A program made the translations under genes and the position numbers. The notes under the pieces are model-generated. The model had not been told where the DNA came from, did not search any database, and saw only the letters and a list, made by a program, of their open reading frames with translations. Shown piece by piece: positions 33,197 through 42,664 of a stretch of DNA of 64,000 nucleotides; positions within the stretch are counted from its first letter, which is position 1; every line of letters starts with the position of its first letter. The DNA comes from Ignavibacteriota bacterium (GTDB lineage Bacteria; Bacteroidota; Ignavibacteria; SZUA-365), in contig JACRFB010000052.1 in assembly GCA_016218045.1 (NCBI GenBank), positions 1 through 64,000 on the forward strand, in the 5' to 3' direction.

Positions 33197-33490
33197 TTAC
33201 TCTCCGGCCTTCAACGTCTGATCGACACCATGACGCAACTCCTTCGAGACCTTGAACACGGGCACGAAGTGTTCCTCGACAAAGACCTCCTCGCCCGTGC
33301 GGGGATTGCGCGCCATGCGCGCCTTGCGCTTCTTCACCTTGAAGCTGCCGAAACCACGGATCTCGATGGTTTTTCCCTCGCGCATCGCCTGGCTCACGGT
33401 TGCGAGAAATCCGTCGACGACGGCTTCGGTTTCTACTTTCGTCAATCCGGTTGCGGACGCGATGTTGTCCACGATATCGGCCTTCGTCAC
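33197..33490 (-). CDS. HU-family DNA-binding protein
   Basis: A 97-residue HU/IHF protein. The N-terminal helices (MTKADIVDNIASATGL) and the beta-arm motif GFGSFKVKKRKARMARNPRTG (about residues 45-65) are standard. It bends and compacts DNA in the nucleoid. Translation starts at GTG 33490 after AAGGAAA. The C-terminus continues about seven residues beyond the usual HU end. It lies between sppA and the zinc-ribbon TPR gene, all on the same strand. Confidence 0.93.
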   Translation of the reverse strand: MTKADIVDNIASATGLTKVETEAVVDGFLATVSQAMREGKTIEIRGFGSFKVKKRKARMARNPRTGEEVFVEEHFVPVFKVSKELRHGVDQTLKAGE

Positions 33491-33501
33491 GGCGTGTTTC
33501 C

Positions 33502-34437
33502 TTATTGTTGCGAGTAAGACATTCTGTATTCGAGGGGCGCGGAGGTGCGCAGCCGCTTCTGCATATCGTCCATAAGCGACACTGCGCGGCTTCCCATCAT
33601 GCGTTCGATAAAGGATTCGCGCCTGCGCTCTCGTGTGATGTGTGGTTCGCCCACAATGCCGCCCAGCACGCCGGCAATCGTGACGGCTGTTTGAAACGTG
33701 CCGATCGTGTCGACGAGGCCGTTGCGATAGGCCTGCCGTCCGGTGTAGATGCGGCCTTCGGCGAGAATCCGCACGCTGTCGCGGTCGAGTCCGCGCGCCG
33801 TCGCCACGTCCTCCACGAACTGATCGTACACGTCGTCGATCAGCGCCTGGATCTGCGCGATGTCGACCTCGTTCATCTGTCTCGAGGGATTCCCGACATC
33901 CTTGTACTTCCCCGATTTCACGGTGGTATTTTCGATGCCGAGTTTATCCATCAGGCCTTTGAAACTCGTGAACTCGGAAATCACGCCGATGCTGCCTGTG
34001 ATTGTCCCAGGGTTGGCGACGATGCGCGAGGCGCCGGCCGCGATGTAGTAGGCGCCGCTCGCGGCTATCGATCCCATCGACACCACAACAGGTTTGCCAA
34101 GGTCGCGTGTACGTTTCACTTCCTGGAAAATTTCCTGGCTTGGTGCAACCGCGCCTCCCGGCGAATTGAGACGGAGCACGATGGCCTTCACCGAATTCCG
34201 ATTCTGGTACTTGCGGAATTGCCGGACAATCTCCTCCGATTCCAGTATCGGTTCCTCGAGATCGATGACGGCAACAGTGCCGGATCCGGAACTCGAGCCG
34301 ACCGTTTCATCATACACACCCGACTGCGACGTCGAGAGTGTTGTGATGAGGCCGAAGAAGCCGAAGGCAACGGCAAGCATGCCGAGGCCCAGGAGCGCCA
34401 GCCCAATTCCAAGAATCCATTTTCCGGTATTACTCAT
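33502..34437 (-). CDS. sppA: Signal peptide peptidase SppA
   Basis: A 311-residue, short-form (36K-type) SppA that degrades cleaved signal peptides in the inner membrane. An N-terminal membrane helix (about residues 7-33) is followed by the S49 protease core: LRLNSPGGAVAPSQEI, VVSMGSIAASGAYYIA with the catalytic serine, and GVISEFTSFKGLMDKLG with the region bearing the catalytic lysine. The ATG at 34437 has an inverted repeat 19-45 bp upstream that may be an operator. Confidence 0.92.
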   Translation of the reverse strand: MSNTGKWILGIGLALLGLGMLAVAFGFFGLITTLSTSQSGVYDETVGSSSGSGTVAVIDLEEPILESEEIVRQFRKYQNRNSVKAIVLRLNSPGGAVAPSQEIFQEVKRTRDLGKPVVVSMGSIAASGAYYIAAGASRIVANPGTITGSIGVISEFTSFKGLMDKLGIENTTVKSGKYKDVGNPSRQMNEVDIAQIQALIDDVYDQFVEDVATARGLDRDSVRILAEGRIYTGRQAYRNGLVDTIGTFQTAVTIAGVLGGIVGEPHITRERRRESFIERMMGSRAVSLMDDMQKRLRTSAPLEYRMSYSQQ

Positions 34438-34455
34438 CGTGGTGGTCTCGACAAG

Positions 34456-34482
34456 GTAACTTGTTGAGGATTCATAAGTTAC
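34456..34482. promoter_or_regulatory. Inverted repeat in the divergent sppA / M36 protease gap
   Basis: GTAACTT (34456-34462) and AAGTTAC (34476-34482) are perfect inverted heptamers, 13 nt apart, in the 324-bp gap between sppA and the fungalysin gene. The centre-to-centre distance is 20 bp, about two DNA turns, typical of a dimeric regulator site. The rest of the gap is AT-richer and holds no gene. Confidence 0.45.
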
Positions 34483-34761
34483 GAAAAGAAACAGAGATTG
34501 TCAATCGAAAGGTTCTTCCTTTCCGACAGAATTCCTCAATCTTTCCTCCCTCTCTTCATGCGCTACTTCGGTGAACGACTCCTATCTGCGCAACGGTGTG
34601 GCGTTGCACCAACAGGATCCTTTTGCACCGCCTTCCGGTTCATACAAACAAAGACCAATGCAAATTCTATACTGTATTCCATTTTCCCGATACCAATTGA
34701 GTGCATTCGAGTGTATTTTTATCCCATTATTTCGAGATCCCACCAATTGCAGGATCAAGTC

Positions 34762-37700
34762 ATGCTCAGATTTCTCCGCGTTTCCCTGACCCTAGTCACA
34801 CTTGTGTTTGTCGCGCAGGCACAGGAAGAGGGCGAAATCCGACTTCCACATCAAGGGTATTCTCCCGCCTTCGAGCGGGCAATGAAAGAGGCACAGGCGG
34901 CAAACGCGAATTCCGTCCAGTGGGCGCAATTTCGCGCGCAGCATGGCGAATGGAGCGCCGTGTGGAATGCCTGGGGCGCGACGCCGTACCGGGTGTGGGG
35001 CGAGGGCATGCAGGTTCCGGGCTTCTCGACCATCACCGCCGCAAATGCCGACGCGGCGGCACGAGTCTTCCTCGGGCGAGTCAGCGCACTGCTCCGCTGT
35101 GATCCCGCAAAACTGCGCCTGGCGAATGCCAACGAATACAACGGCAAATGGAGCATAAGCTACGACCAGATACATGAAGGTGTGCCGGTTCTGTTTTCCA
35201 CCGTGTACGTGAGCATGACATCGTCCGGCCGGGTGTTCCTTTTCGGATCCGAGTATCAGCCCGAACTCGACGTCAAGACGCGGCCGTCGCTCGATGCACA
35301 GACGGCGCGTGTGTATGCGGCCGCGGGACTTTCGCTCGCCCCCGGCGTGATCGACCAGGTGACCGGCGGAGACCTCTACGTGCTGCCGAGATTTTCCGAG
35401 AGCGGAGTGTCGCAGCACCTCGTCTACGAATTCACGATACCGCAGGACGAATTCCATGTGTGGCATACCTTCGTGGATGCACACATCGGTACGGTTCTCT
35501 GGCGGACAAATATCGTGCATGACGGCGTGAATGGAACCGTGTCGAGTTCCGTGCGGACAACATCCATCAATCAGCCGCCGGTCACCGTGCCTGTGACGGA
35601 TCAGTACGTGACCATCGGCGGGGTGAACACCACGTCGGATTCGCTCGGCAACGTTACAAGCAACAATTCCGGATCGTTGACAACCAAATTTGAGGGTCCC
35701 TACTGCAAGATATCCCGGCAGGATGGAACGAACTCGCAGATCTCAACGACCGTCACGAACAACACCACCTTCAATCTTGCCTGGACAGCGACCAACAGCA
35801 CCGCATCCGAACGAACGGCCTTCTACGCAGTGAACCGTTCACGTCGGTACATCCTCGAAATGGATCCGGCCATCTCGTCGTTGAACTATCAGGTGCTTAC
35901 CAAGGTGAATCTCGCGCAGACCTGTAATGCCAACTTCGACGGCAGCGGACTGAACTTCTATCGGAGCGGCACCTCGACACAGGGCACCTGCCCGAATGCC
36001 GCCGAGATGGTGGACGTGGTGATGCACGAATACGGGCACCTGGTGAATGAAAAAGTGTACGTGCAGATGGGTGCCGGTTCGGCGGGAATGGTGAACGGCG
36101 CCGTACATGAAGGGATCGCGGACGCGAATGCCGCATTACAACTCGACCGCCCCGAGATGGGCGTTGGATTTTTCGGCAGTAACACCGTGCTGCGGAATTT
36201 GAACAACACCAACCGCTACCCGCGGGACATCATCAACGAAGTGCATTACGACGGTCTTGTGATCGGCGGCGCCGTGTGGGATATGCGTCAGGCGATCGGG
36301 CTCACACTCGCGTCCCAGTACGTGCATTACGCCCGCCGCGGCAAACCCGACGACACCAATACCGGCAAGGCCTTCACGAAGTATTTTCTGGAAGTCCTCA
36401 AGGCCGACGACAACGACGGCAACTTGGCAAACGGGACGCCGAACGCGAGCAGCATTGTGCCCGCATGGGCAAAACACGGAATCCCTTCGGGCATGCTGAC
36501 GATCACCCATACAAAAATTTCCGGCGCATCCGGCAGCACCGACATCCCTGTGACGGCAAGCGTCACTTCGGCCCTTTCACAGATCTCGACATCAACCGTC
36601 ACCGTCTGGTACCGTCAGCATGGCACCAGCACGTGGAGCAGCGCGGGTCTGAGCAAGACCAGCGGCAACAGCAACGGCACGTCGGTATGGGCCGGCAGCA
36701 TCCCCGGACAGCCCGACGGCAGCGTGATCGAGTACTACCTCGAGGCCGAGGAATCGTGGGGCTCGGAAATAACCTCTCCGTCGGCCGGTGCGGCGGCGCC
36801 GTATCAGATCCTTGTGGGATTCACCCGCGTCAGCTACTACAATTTCGAGAACGCGAACGGCTGGCAGGGACACATTTCGGGTGATCAGGCGATGACAGGG
36901 AAGTGGATCATGGCTGATCCGGTTGGCACGGTGTACAACAGCACGCAGGTGCAGCCCGAAGACGACAACTCCGCGACAGGCACCAAGTGCTGGGTCACCG
37001 GCAACGGCACCATCGGCGGCGACCTGGGCGAACAGGATGTGGACGATGGAGAAACAACACTGCTGTCGCCGACTCTCGATCTCACAAACCTGAACGTTCC
37101 CGTCATCCGATATTACCGCTGGTTCTCGAATAACATGGGCGCAAATCCGGGTGGCGATCCGTGGGTGGTGGAAATCTCGAGCGACAACGGCGCGACGTGG
37201 GCGCGGGTCGAGAACACCACTACCTCGTTCAACGTCTGGTCCGAGAACGTGATCATCGTGGGCGACTATATCACCCCCACCAACGCCGTGCGTGTGCGCT
37301 TTGTCGCGCGCGACGACGATCCGCAGTCTCTCGTGGAAGCCGCGGTGGACGATTTCGAAATCCTGCACGCCGTCAACATCCCCGTCGAGTTCCTGTCGGT
37401 CTCCGCGACCCGCCGCGATGGCGCCGTCCATGTTGCATGGCGAACCGCGTCGGAACTGCGCAACAGTGGATTTGATGTCGAGGCACTGCAGGAAAACGGC
37501 ACGGTGTGGCAGCGTGAGGGCTTTGTACCCGGGCGAGGCACGTCACACACGGAAGCCGCCTACACGTACTCCTTCGACGAGACACACGGCGCGGTTGCCT
37601 TTGTGCGTCTGCGTCAGATCGACTTCGACGGAACCGAATCCTATTCACCGGCAGTGGCCGTTGCTGGCGCTCCCGCGTCGTTCACGCTGCTCGGAGTAAC

Positions 37701-37938
37701 CCCGCAGCCGGCGCGCGAAAGCGGTCTGCTGCAATTCGATCTGCCCGAAGCGCGTGAAGTCACACTCGTGCTCCGCAATGTACTCGGAGAGGAGATATTC
37801 ACGCAGGAGCGAGGAGTGCTCGTCAGCGGACGCCATGTTGCGCGGCTCGATCTGTCGAACCTTCCGGCGGGCGTGTACATGTGCACTCTCACCGCGGGTG
37901 ATCAACGCGCCGTCACGCGTTTTGTCCACACGCGATAG
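34762..37938 (+). CDS. Secreted M36 fungalysin metalloprotease with T9SS sorting domain
   Basis: A 1058-residue exported protease. After a signal peptide (residues 1-18, ending VAQAQ) comes an FTP-type propeptide region. The peptidase has the zinc site H422-E-Y-G-H426 (MHEYGHLV) and the third ligand E450 (VHEGIADANAA). Beta-rich accessory domains follow (about 575-880), including one with an immune-inhibitor-like VPVIRYYRWFSNN segment. A T9SS sorting domain closes it (TPQPARESGL, NLPAGVYMCTL). The ATG at 34762 begins the signal peptide; the open frame back to 34498 is not protein-like. plsY starts directly after its stop. Confidence 0.92.
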   Translation: MLRFLRVSLTLVTLVFVAQAQEEGEIRLPHQGYSPAFERAMKEAQAANANSVQWAQFRAQHGEWSAVWNAWGATPYRVWGEGMQVPGFSTITAANADAAARVFLGRVSALLRCDPAKLRLANANEYNGKWSISYDQIHEGVPVLFSTVYVSMTSSGRVFLFGSEYQPELDVKTRPSLDAQTARVYAAAGLSLAPGVIDQVTGGDLYVLPRFSESGVSQHLVYEFTIPQDEFHVWHTFVDAHIGTVLWRTNIVHDGVNGTVSSSVRTTSINQPPVTVPVTDQYVTIGGVNTTSDSLGNVTSNNSGSLTTKFEGPYCKISRQDGTNSQISTTVTNNTTFNLAWTATNSTASERTAFYAVNRSRRYILEMDPAISSLNYQVLTKVNLAQTCNANFDGSGLNFYRSGTSTQGTCPNAAEMVDVVMHEYGHLVNEKVYVQMGAGSAGMVNGAVHEGIADANAALQLDRPEMGVGFFGSNTVLRNLNNTNRYPRDIINEVHYDGLVIGGAVWDMRQAIGLTLASQYVHYARRGKPDDTNTGKAFTKYFLEVLKADDNDGNLANGTPNASSIVPAWAKHGIPSGMLTITHTKISGASGSTDIPVTASVTSALSQISTSTVTVWYRQHGTSTWSSAGLSKTSGNSNGTSVWAGSIPGQPDGSVIEYYLEAEESWGSEITSPSAGAAAPYQILVGFTRVSYYNFENANGWQGHISGDQAMTGKWIMADPVGTVYNSTQVQPEDDNSATGTKCWVTGNGTIGGDLGEQDVDDGETTLLSPTLDLTNLNVPVIRYYRWFSNNMGANPGGDPWVVEISSDNGATWARVENTTTSFNVWSENVIIVGDYITPTNAVRVRFVARDDDPQSLVEAAVDDFEILHAVNIPVEFLSVSATRRDGAVHVAWRTASELRNSGFDVEALQENGTVWQREGFVPGRGTSHTEAAYTYSFDETHGAVAFVRLRQIDFDGTESYSPAVAVAGAPASFTLLGVTPQPARESGLLQFDLPEAREVTLVLRNVLGEEIFTQERGVLVSGRHVARLDLSNLPAGVYMCTLTAGDQRAVTRFVHTR

Positions 37939-38559
37939 ATGGACGGTTTTCTTCCGACGGCCGCAGTAGCGGCGGCATCTTTCCTCATTGGCTCCATCCC
38001 GACGGCGTATCTTATGATGCGTCGTCGTGGTTTGGACCTGCGGCGCGAGGGGAGCGGAAACATCGGCGCGCTCAACGCCTTCGAGGTCTCACGGTCGCGG
38101 AGCATCGGAATCGCCGTCCTCGGCCTCGATCTCCTGAAGGGCGCGTTGCCCGTTCTCGTTGTGCAATGGGTGTTACACGGCGACTATGTGCTCGCAGTGA
38201 CGGCCCTGCTCGGAACCGTTATCGGGCACAACTACTCGCCGTGGATAGGATTCAAAGGTGGACGCGGACTGGCGTCCGCTGCGGGAGGCACACTCGTATT
38301 TGACGCCTCCTTTCTGATTTTCTGGGTCGGCGTGTGGCTGCTCTCACGAATTTTTTCGCGCAACGTCCATGTGGGAAATATCGCCGCCACGGTGCTCGCC
38401 CCGTTTGGTGTGCTGCTGCTCCCGGCATTCAGCGATTATTTTTCGACCTATGCGGGAGTGGCTCCAGCGGTGCGGAGCATAGCGGCTTTCACGCTCTGCT
38501 GTGTTATTTTTCTTCGACACATCGCGCCGCTTCGCGTTCTGCTCCGATCTTCGGCTTAA
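37939..38559 (+). CDS. plsY: Glycerol-3-phosphate acyltransferase PlsY
   Basis: A 206-residue membrane enzyme that transfers an acyl group from acyl-phosphate to glycerol-3-phosphate, the first step of phospholipid synthesis. The three PlsY motifs are visible: GSIPTAYL then REGSGNIGALNAFEV (about residues 18-50), GHNYSPWIGFKGGRGLA (about 95-111), and a more weakly conserved third loop (HVGNIAA). Five hydrophobic segments fit the family. The ATG directly follows the protease stop codon with no gap. Confidence 0.92.
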   Translation: MDGFLPTAAVAAASFLIGSIPTAYLMMRRRGLDLRREGSGNIGALNAFEVSRSRSIGIAVLGLDLLKGALPVLVVQWVLHGDYVLAVTALLGTVIGHNYSPWIGFKGGRGLASAAGGTLVFDASFLIFWVGVWLLSRIFSRNVHVGNIAATVLAPFGVLLLPAFSDYFSTYAGVAPAVRSIAAFTLCCVIFLRHIAPLRVLLRSSA

Positions 38560-38607
38560 AGGAGTGCAGCGCTGAGCGCGCAGAGAATCACCATTCCGGA
38601 GCAGTAG

Positions 38608-39747
38608 ATGATCAACACACGAATGGCGCCCCTGACGGCGCTGCTCTTTTTCAGCGTCACCGCACTTGCGTGCGCGCAGATGGCGCGGCGCGGCGACACA
38701 GCACCTTCACACGAAATCAGCGGTACAACGGACCGTGCGCTTGCCGCAGGTGTGGACGATTCGCGACGCAACGCGCTGACCCGCGCGATAGAGACATGCA
38801 GCCCCGCGGTTGTGGGCATCAACGTCACAGAAGTGCGCGAGTATCGTCAGCAGGATCCATTCTGGCGCTTCTTCTACGGCGACCGCGTGTACCGCGAAAA
38901 CGTCCCGTCGCTCGGTAGCGGCTTTCTGATCTCCAGCGATGGATACATTGTGACGAACGACCATGTGGCAGGGAGTGCCGATCAAATCACGGTGACGCTG
39001 ACAAACGGGGAGAAACGTCCCGCGAAGCTCATCGGCACGGATCCGGTCACAGATGTGTGCCTGATCAAGATACAGGACGCCTCGGATCTGCCATACCTGC
39101 GTCTCGGCAATTCGGACGATGTGATAGTGGGCGAATGGGCGATCGCCTTCGGGAATCCTTTCGGCCTCTTTTCCTCGAGCGCGAAACCGACAGTGACCGT
39201 CGGCGTCATCAGCGCAACACACGTGTATCTCGAACAGCGCGAAGGCCGCGTCTACCGGAACATGTTGCAGACCGATGCGGCCATTAACAGCGGGAACAGT
39301 GGCGGACCGCTGGTGAACGGACTCGGCGAGGTCATCGGCATTAATACCGTGATTTACACACCGAATCAGGGGAGTGTCGGTCTCGGCTTTGCGCTGCCCA
39401 TCAATCGTGTGAAGGAGATCGTCGAAATACTGCGCAAGGACGGCAAGGTGAACCGCGAGTTTTATCCCGGCTTCCGTGTACAGCCCGTGAATTCAGCCGT
39501 GGCGCGCGCATACAAGCTCGATCGCGTCGAGGGAGTGATCGTGACCGACATCGACAGGCGCGGCGCGGCACAGGCGGCCGGACTCGAAGTGGCCGACATC
39601 ATCGTGCGCGCAAACGACGAGCCGGTGATGGCGATCGACAATCTCGAGGGACTCGTCCGCTATTCAAAGGTCGGCGATGTGATCCGGCTTCAGGTACTGC
39701 GCGACCGTAAACAACTTTCCATCGATCTCGAACTCAAGGCGAAATAA
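38608..39747 (+). CDS. HtrA/DegP-type serine protease with one PDZ domain
   Basis: A 379-residue periplasmic protease. A signal peptide (residues 1-24, ending ALACAQ) precedes a trypsin-like domain with catalytic triad H119 (VTNDHV), D149 (DVCLIKI) and S231 (GNSGGP). One PDZ domain follows (about residues 275-379, starting GFRVQPVNSAVARAY), so it is closer to DegS-like or single-PDZ forms than to DegP. It handles misfolded envelope proteins. The purB gene begins 4 bp after its stop. Confidence 0.92.
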   Translation: MINTRMAPLTALLFFSVTALACAQMARRGDTAPSHEISGTTDRALAAGVDDSRRNALTRAIETCSPAVVGINVTEVREYRQQDPFWRFFYGDRVYRENVPSLGSGFLISSDGYIVTNDHVAGSADQITVTLTNGEKRPAKLIGTDPVTDVCLIKIQDASDLPYLRLGNSDDVIVGEWAIAFGNPFGLFSSSAKPTVTVGVISATHVYLEQREGRVYRNMLQTDAAINSGNSGGPLVNGLGEVIGINTVIYTPNQGSVGLGFALPINRVKEIVEILRKDGKVNREFYPGFRVQPVNSAVARAYKLDRVEGVIVTDIDRRGAAQAAGLEVADIIVRANDEPVMAIDNLEGLVRYSKVGDVIRLQVLRDRKQLSIDLELKAK

Positions 39748-39751
39748 TCCC

Positions 39752-41044
39752 ATGATCGCACGTTACACGCGCCCCGAGATGGGCGCGCTCTGGACTGACG
39801 ACGCAAAATTCCGCACATGGCTCGACGTGGAAATCTATGCCTGCGAGGCGCAGGCCGAACTCGGCCTTGTCCCGCGCGAGGCGATTCCCGTGATCCGCCA
39901 GCGGGCCGCCTTCACCGTCGAACGCATCAACGAACTCGAGCGCACCCTCAATCACGACGTCATCGCATTCCTGACCAACGTCGCGGAAAACGTCGGCGAG
40001 AATTCGCGTTTCATCCATCTTGGCATGACATCGTCGGATGTTGTCGACACCTCGTTGAGTTCCCTGACGCGGCGCGCGGGACTGCTCCTGCGCGACGGAC
40101 TCGCCGGTCTGCTGCCCGTGCTCGCGGCGCGGGCGCGTGAACACAAGGATTCGGTGATGATCGGGCGCACACACGGCATTCACGCCGAGCCCATGACATT
40201 CGGCCTCAAGCTCGCCCTCTGGCACGAGGAAGTGAAGCGCGATCTTGCGCGGCTCGACCGGGCCATCGAGGCGGTTTCGGTGGGCAAGATCTCGGGCGCT
40301 GTCGGCACGTATGCGCACATCGATCCCTTCGTCGAACGATACGTCTGCGAGAAGATGTCGCTGGTCCCGGCGCCCATCTCGACGCAGATCCTTCAGCGCG
40401 ACCGGCATGCGGAATTTCTTTCGACGCTGGCCATCATCGCCGGATCACTCGAAAAGTTCGCCACCGAGATCCGACACCTGCAGAAGACCGAGGTGCTGGA
40501 GGCGGAGGAGTATTTCGCCGCGGGACAGAAGGGCAGTAGCGCGATGCCGCACAAGCGCAATCCCATCACCTGCGAACGTGTTGCGGGTTTGTCACGTGTC
40601 ATGCGCGGATACGCTCTGGCCGGCTTCGAGGATCAGTCGCTCTGGCACGAACGCGATATCACGCATTCGTCCGTGGAACGTGTCATCCTCCCCGACGCAA
40701 CGATCACGCTCGACTACATGATCGAAAAGATGCGCGGCATACTCGAGAAAATGTTCATCTATCCCGACAACATGATGCGCAATCTCACATCCACACACGG
40801 GCTTATCTTTTCGCAGCAGGCATTGCTCGCACTGACACGCAAGGGCATGCTGCGCGAGGACGCCTACCGTATCGTACAGGACGCCGCCATGCGCGTCTGG
40901 CGGGAGAGGGTGGAGCTGCGCGACCTCCTCGCCGCGGATCCGTCCGTGACGGCTCTCCTCACCGAGGCAGAACTCGACGCCTGCTTCGACGTGCAGGCCG
41001 GCCTGCGCCATGTGGACACGATTTTCGAGCGGCTTGGAATATGA
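39752..41044 (+). CDS. purB: Adenylosuccinate lyase
   Basis: A 430-residue purine-synthesis lyase that cleaves SAICAR and adenylosuccinate. The fumarase/aspartase signature [15 protein letters not shown] is present (about residues 262-276), as are the early LTNVAENVG and [12 protein letters not shown] and the [14 protein letters not shown] active-site stretches. Length and start ([13 protein letters not shown]) match the common bacterial PurB. The gene is separated from htrA by 4 bp and is followed by a 199-bp gap with a strong stem-loop. Confidence 0.95.
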   Translation: MIARYTRPEMGALWTDDAKFRTWLDVEIYACEAQAELGLVPREAIPVIRQRAAFTVERINELERTLNHDVIAFLTNVAENVGENSRFIHLGMTSSDVVDTSLSSLTRRAGLLLRDGLAGLLPVLAARAREHKDSVMIGRTHGIHAEPMTFGLKLALWHEEVKRDLARLDRAIEAVSVGKISGAVGTYAHIDPFVERYVCEKMSLVPAPISTQILQRDRHAEFLSTLAIIAGSLEKFATEIRHLQKTEVLEAEEYFAAGQKGSSAMPHKRNPITCERVAGLSRVMRGYALAGFEDQSLWHERDITHSSVERVILPDATITLDYMIEKMRGILEKMFIYPDNMMRNLTSTHGLIFSQQALLALTRKGMLREDAYRIVQDAAMRVWRERVELRDLLAADPSVTALLTEAELDACFDVQAGLRHVDTIFERLGI

Positions 41045-41100
41045 GAGTGATTTCACGATCTTAATCGACTTTATAAAAATATCACGATGAAACGCATTTA

Positions 41101-41153
41101 CGGACAGAACAAGGCAGCATCGGCGAACAGCCGCCGTGCTGATGTTCTGTTCG
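41101..41153. ncRNA. Bulged stem-loop between purB and the lysine aminotransferase gene
   Basis: CGGACAGAACA pairs with TGTTCTGTTCG (one G-U), then CAGCA with TGCTG and CGGCG with CGCCG, giving about 21 pairs with two small bulges around a 6-nt loop. It sits 57 bp after purB and about 90 bp before the next start codon. No T-run follows on either side, so it may be a leader structure, an RNA processing site or an unusual terminator. Confidence 0.4.
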
Positions 41154-41243
41154 TGAAATATTCGGGCGCGCTCCCATCCACGACGTTCCTCCCCGGCAAC
41201 CGTCTTTCGATTCACGGTCATTTGCTTCATTCAGGAGAACGTC

Positions 41244-42614
41244 ATGATTCATTCCAACCAGGCCGACGCGCCTGACATCCGCACCGCTCCCGCTTCTTAC
41301 ATCGCGCCGTCCGACGTCCACAACAGCCTTCGTCGCCATCTGCTTGTCGACGGCTTCGACATTGTGGTCGATTTACAGAACAGCTCCGGCTCGCGCATCC
41401 GCGACGCCGTGACAGGGCGCGAGTACCTCGACTTTTTCACGTTTTTTGCCTCGTCGCCCGTGGGGCTGAACCACCCCGCCATGCTCACCGAGGCCTTCCG
41501 CGATGAGATACTTCACGCGGCGATAAACAAGCCGTCCAACTCCGACGTGTACACCGTCGAGATGGCGAGCTTTGTGGACACCTTCTCGCGTGTCGCGATT
41601 CCACAGGCACTGCAGCACGCGTTTTTTGTTGAAGGCGGCGCGCTCGCTGTGGAAAACGCGCTGAAGACCGCCTTCGACTGGAAGGTGCAGAAGAACTTTG
41701 CGCGCGGCATCACCGATGAGCGCGGTCATATGATTCTGCATTTCCTGCAGGCCTTCCATGGCCGTTCGGGATACACGATGTCGCTCACAAACACGGATCC
41801 GACGAAGATCCGGCATTATCCGAAGTTCCGTGACTGGCCGCGCGTGTCGAATCCGGCCATACGATTTCCGCTGGAGAACGAGAACCTGACCGCCGTCATC
41901 GAACTCGAGAAGCAGTCGCTTTCGCAGATCAAAGCCGCGTTCACCGCGCATCCCCGCGACATCGCGGCCATCATCATCGAACCCATACAGGGCGAAGGCG
42001 GCGATAATCACTTCCGGCCGGAATTCCTTCAGGCCCTGCGCGTGCTCGCCGACGAGAACGAGGCCTTGCTCATCTTCGACGAAGTGCAGACGGGCATCGG
42101 CATCACGGGCCGCATGTGGGCGCACGAGTATTTTGTCGAACCCGACATTCTGGTGTTCGGCAAGAAGATGCAGGTCTGCGGCATCCTCGCGGGGAAGCGT
42201 ATCGACGAAGTGCCGACCAACGTGTTCCGCGTATCGAGCCGCATCAATTCCACCTGGGGCGGAAATCTCGTTGACATGGTGCGCGCGCGCAAGTATCTCG
42301 AGATTATCGAGAGCGACCGGCTCGTGGAGAATGCCGACACCTGCGGGCGCTATCTGCTCGGCCGTCTGCACGAACTGCAGGCGGAATTCCCGCAGTATCT
42401 GTCGAACGCCCGCGGACGCGGCCTGTTCTGCGCCATCGACTTCGCGACCCCTGACATGCGCGATGCGGTGCGTAACGACTGTTACAACCGCGGTCTCATC
42501 ATTCTGGGCTGCGGCGAGAGCGCGTTGCGCTTCAGGCCCGCGCTGAATATCGACGCGGCGACTCTCGACGAGGGCCTCGACATTCTCCGGTCCTCGATCG
42601 CGACACTCGGCTGA
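41244..42614 (+). CDS. lat: L-lysine 6-transaminase
   Basis: A 456-residue class III PLP aminotransferase very like L-lysine epsilon-aminotransferase, which converts lysine and 2-oxoglutarate to aminoadipate semialdehyde (piperideine-6-carboxylate) and glutamate. The PLP lysine lies in VFGKKMQVCG (K307 or K308), IFDEVQTGIGITG supplies the cofactor-binding Asp, and the family-specific FFTFFASSPVGLNHP and INKPSNSDVYT segments are present. An AGGAGAACGTC ribosome site precedes the ATG. The next gene supplies the matching aldehyde dehydrogenase. Confidence 0.9.
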   Translation: MIHSNQADAPDIRTAPASYIAPSDVHNSLRRHLLVDGFDIVVDLQNSSGSRIRDAVTGREYLDFFTFFASSPVGLNHPAMLTEAFRDEILHAAINKPSNSDVYTVEMASFVDTFSRVAIPQALQHAFFVEGGALAVENALKTAFDWKVQKNFARGITDERGHMILHFLQAFHGRSGYTMSLTNTDPTKIRHYPKFRDWPRVSNPAIRFPLENENLTAVIELEKQSLSQIKAAFTAHPRDIAAIIIEPIQGEGGDNHFRPEFLQALRVLADENEALLIFDEVQTGIGITGRMWAHEYFVEPDILVFGKKMQVCGILAGKRIDEVPTNVFRVSSRINSTWGGNLVDMVRARKYLEIIESDRLVENADTCGRYLLGRLHELQAEFPQYLSNARGRGLFCAIDFATPDMRDAVRNDCYNRGLIILGCGESALRFRPALNIDAATLDEGLDILRSSIATLG

Positions 42615-42664
42615 TTCCCAATACAACGTATTCAAGAGCGTTTTATCCTTAGAACGGAGCACCC

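Noticed and set aside
34498-34761. N-terminal extension of the M36 protease
   Set aside because: A signal peptide starts exactly at 34762; the upstream frame is not protein-like and overlaps the likely promoter region.
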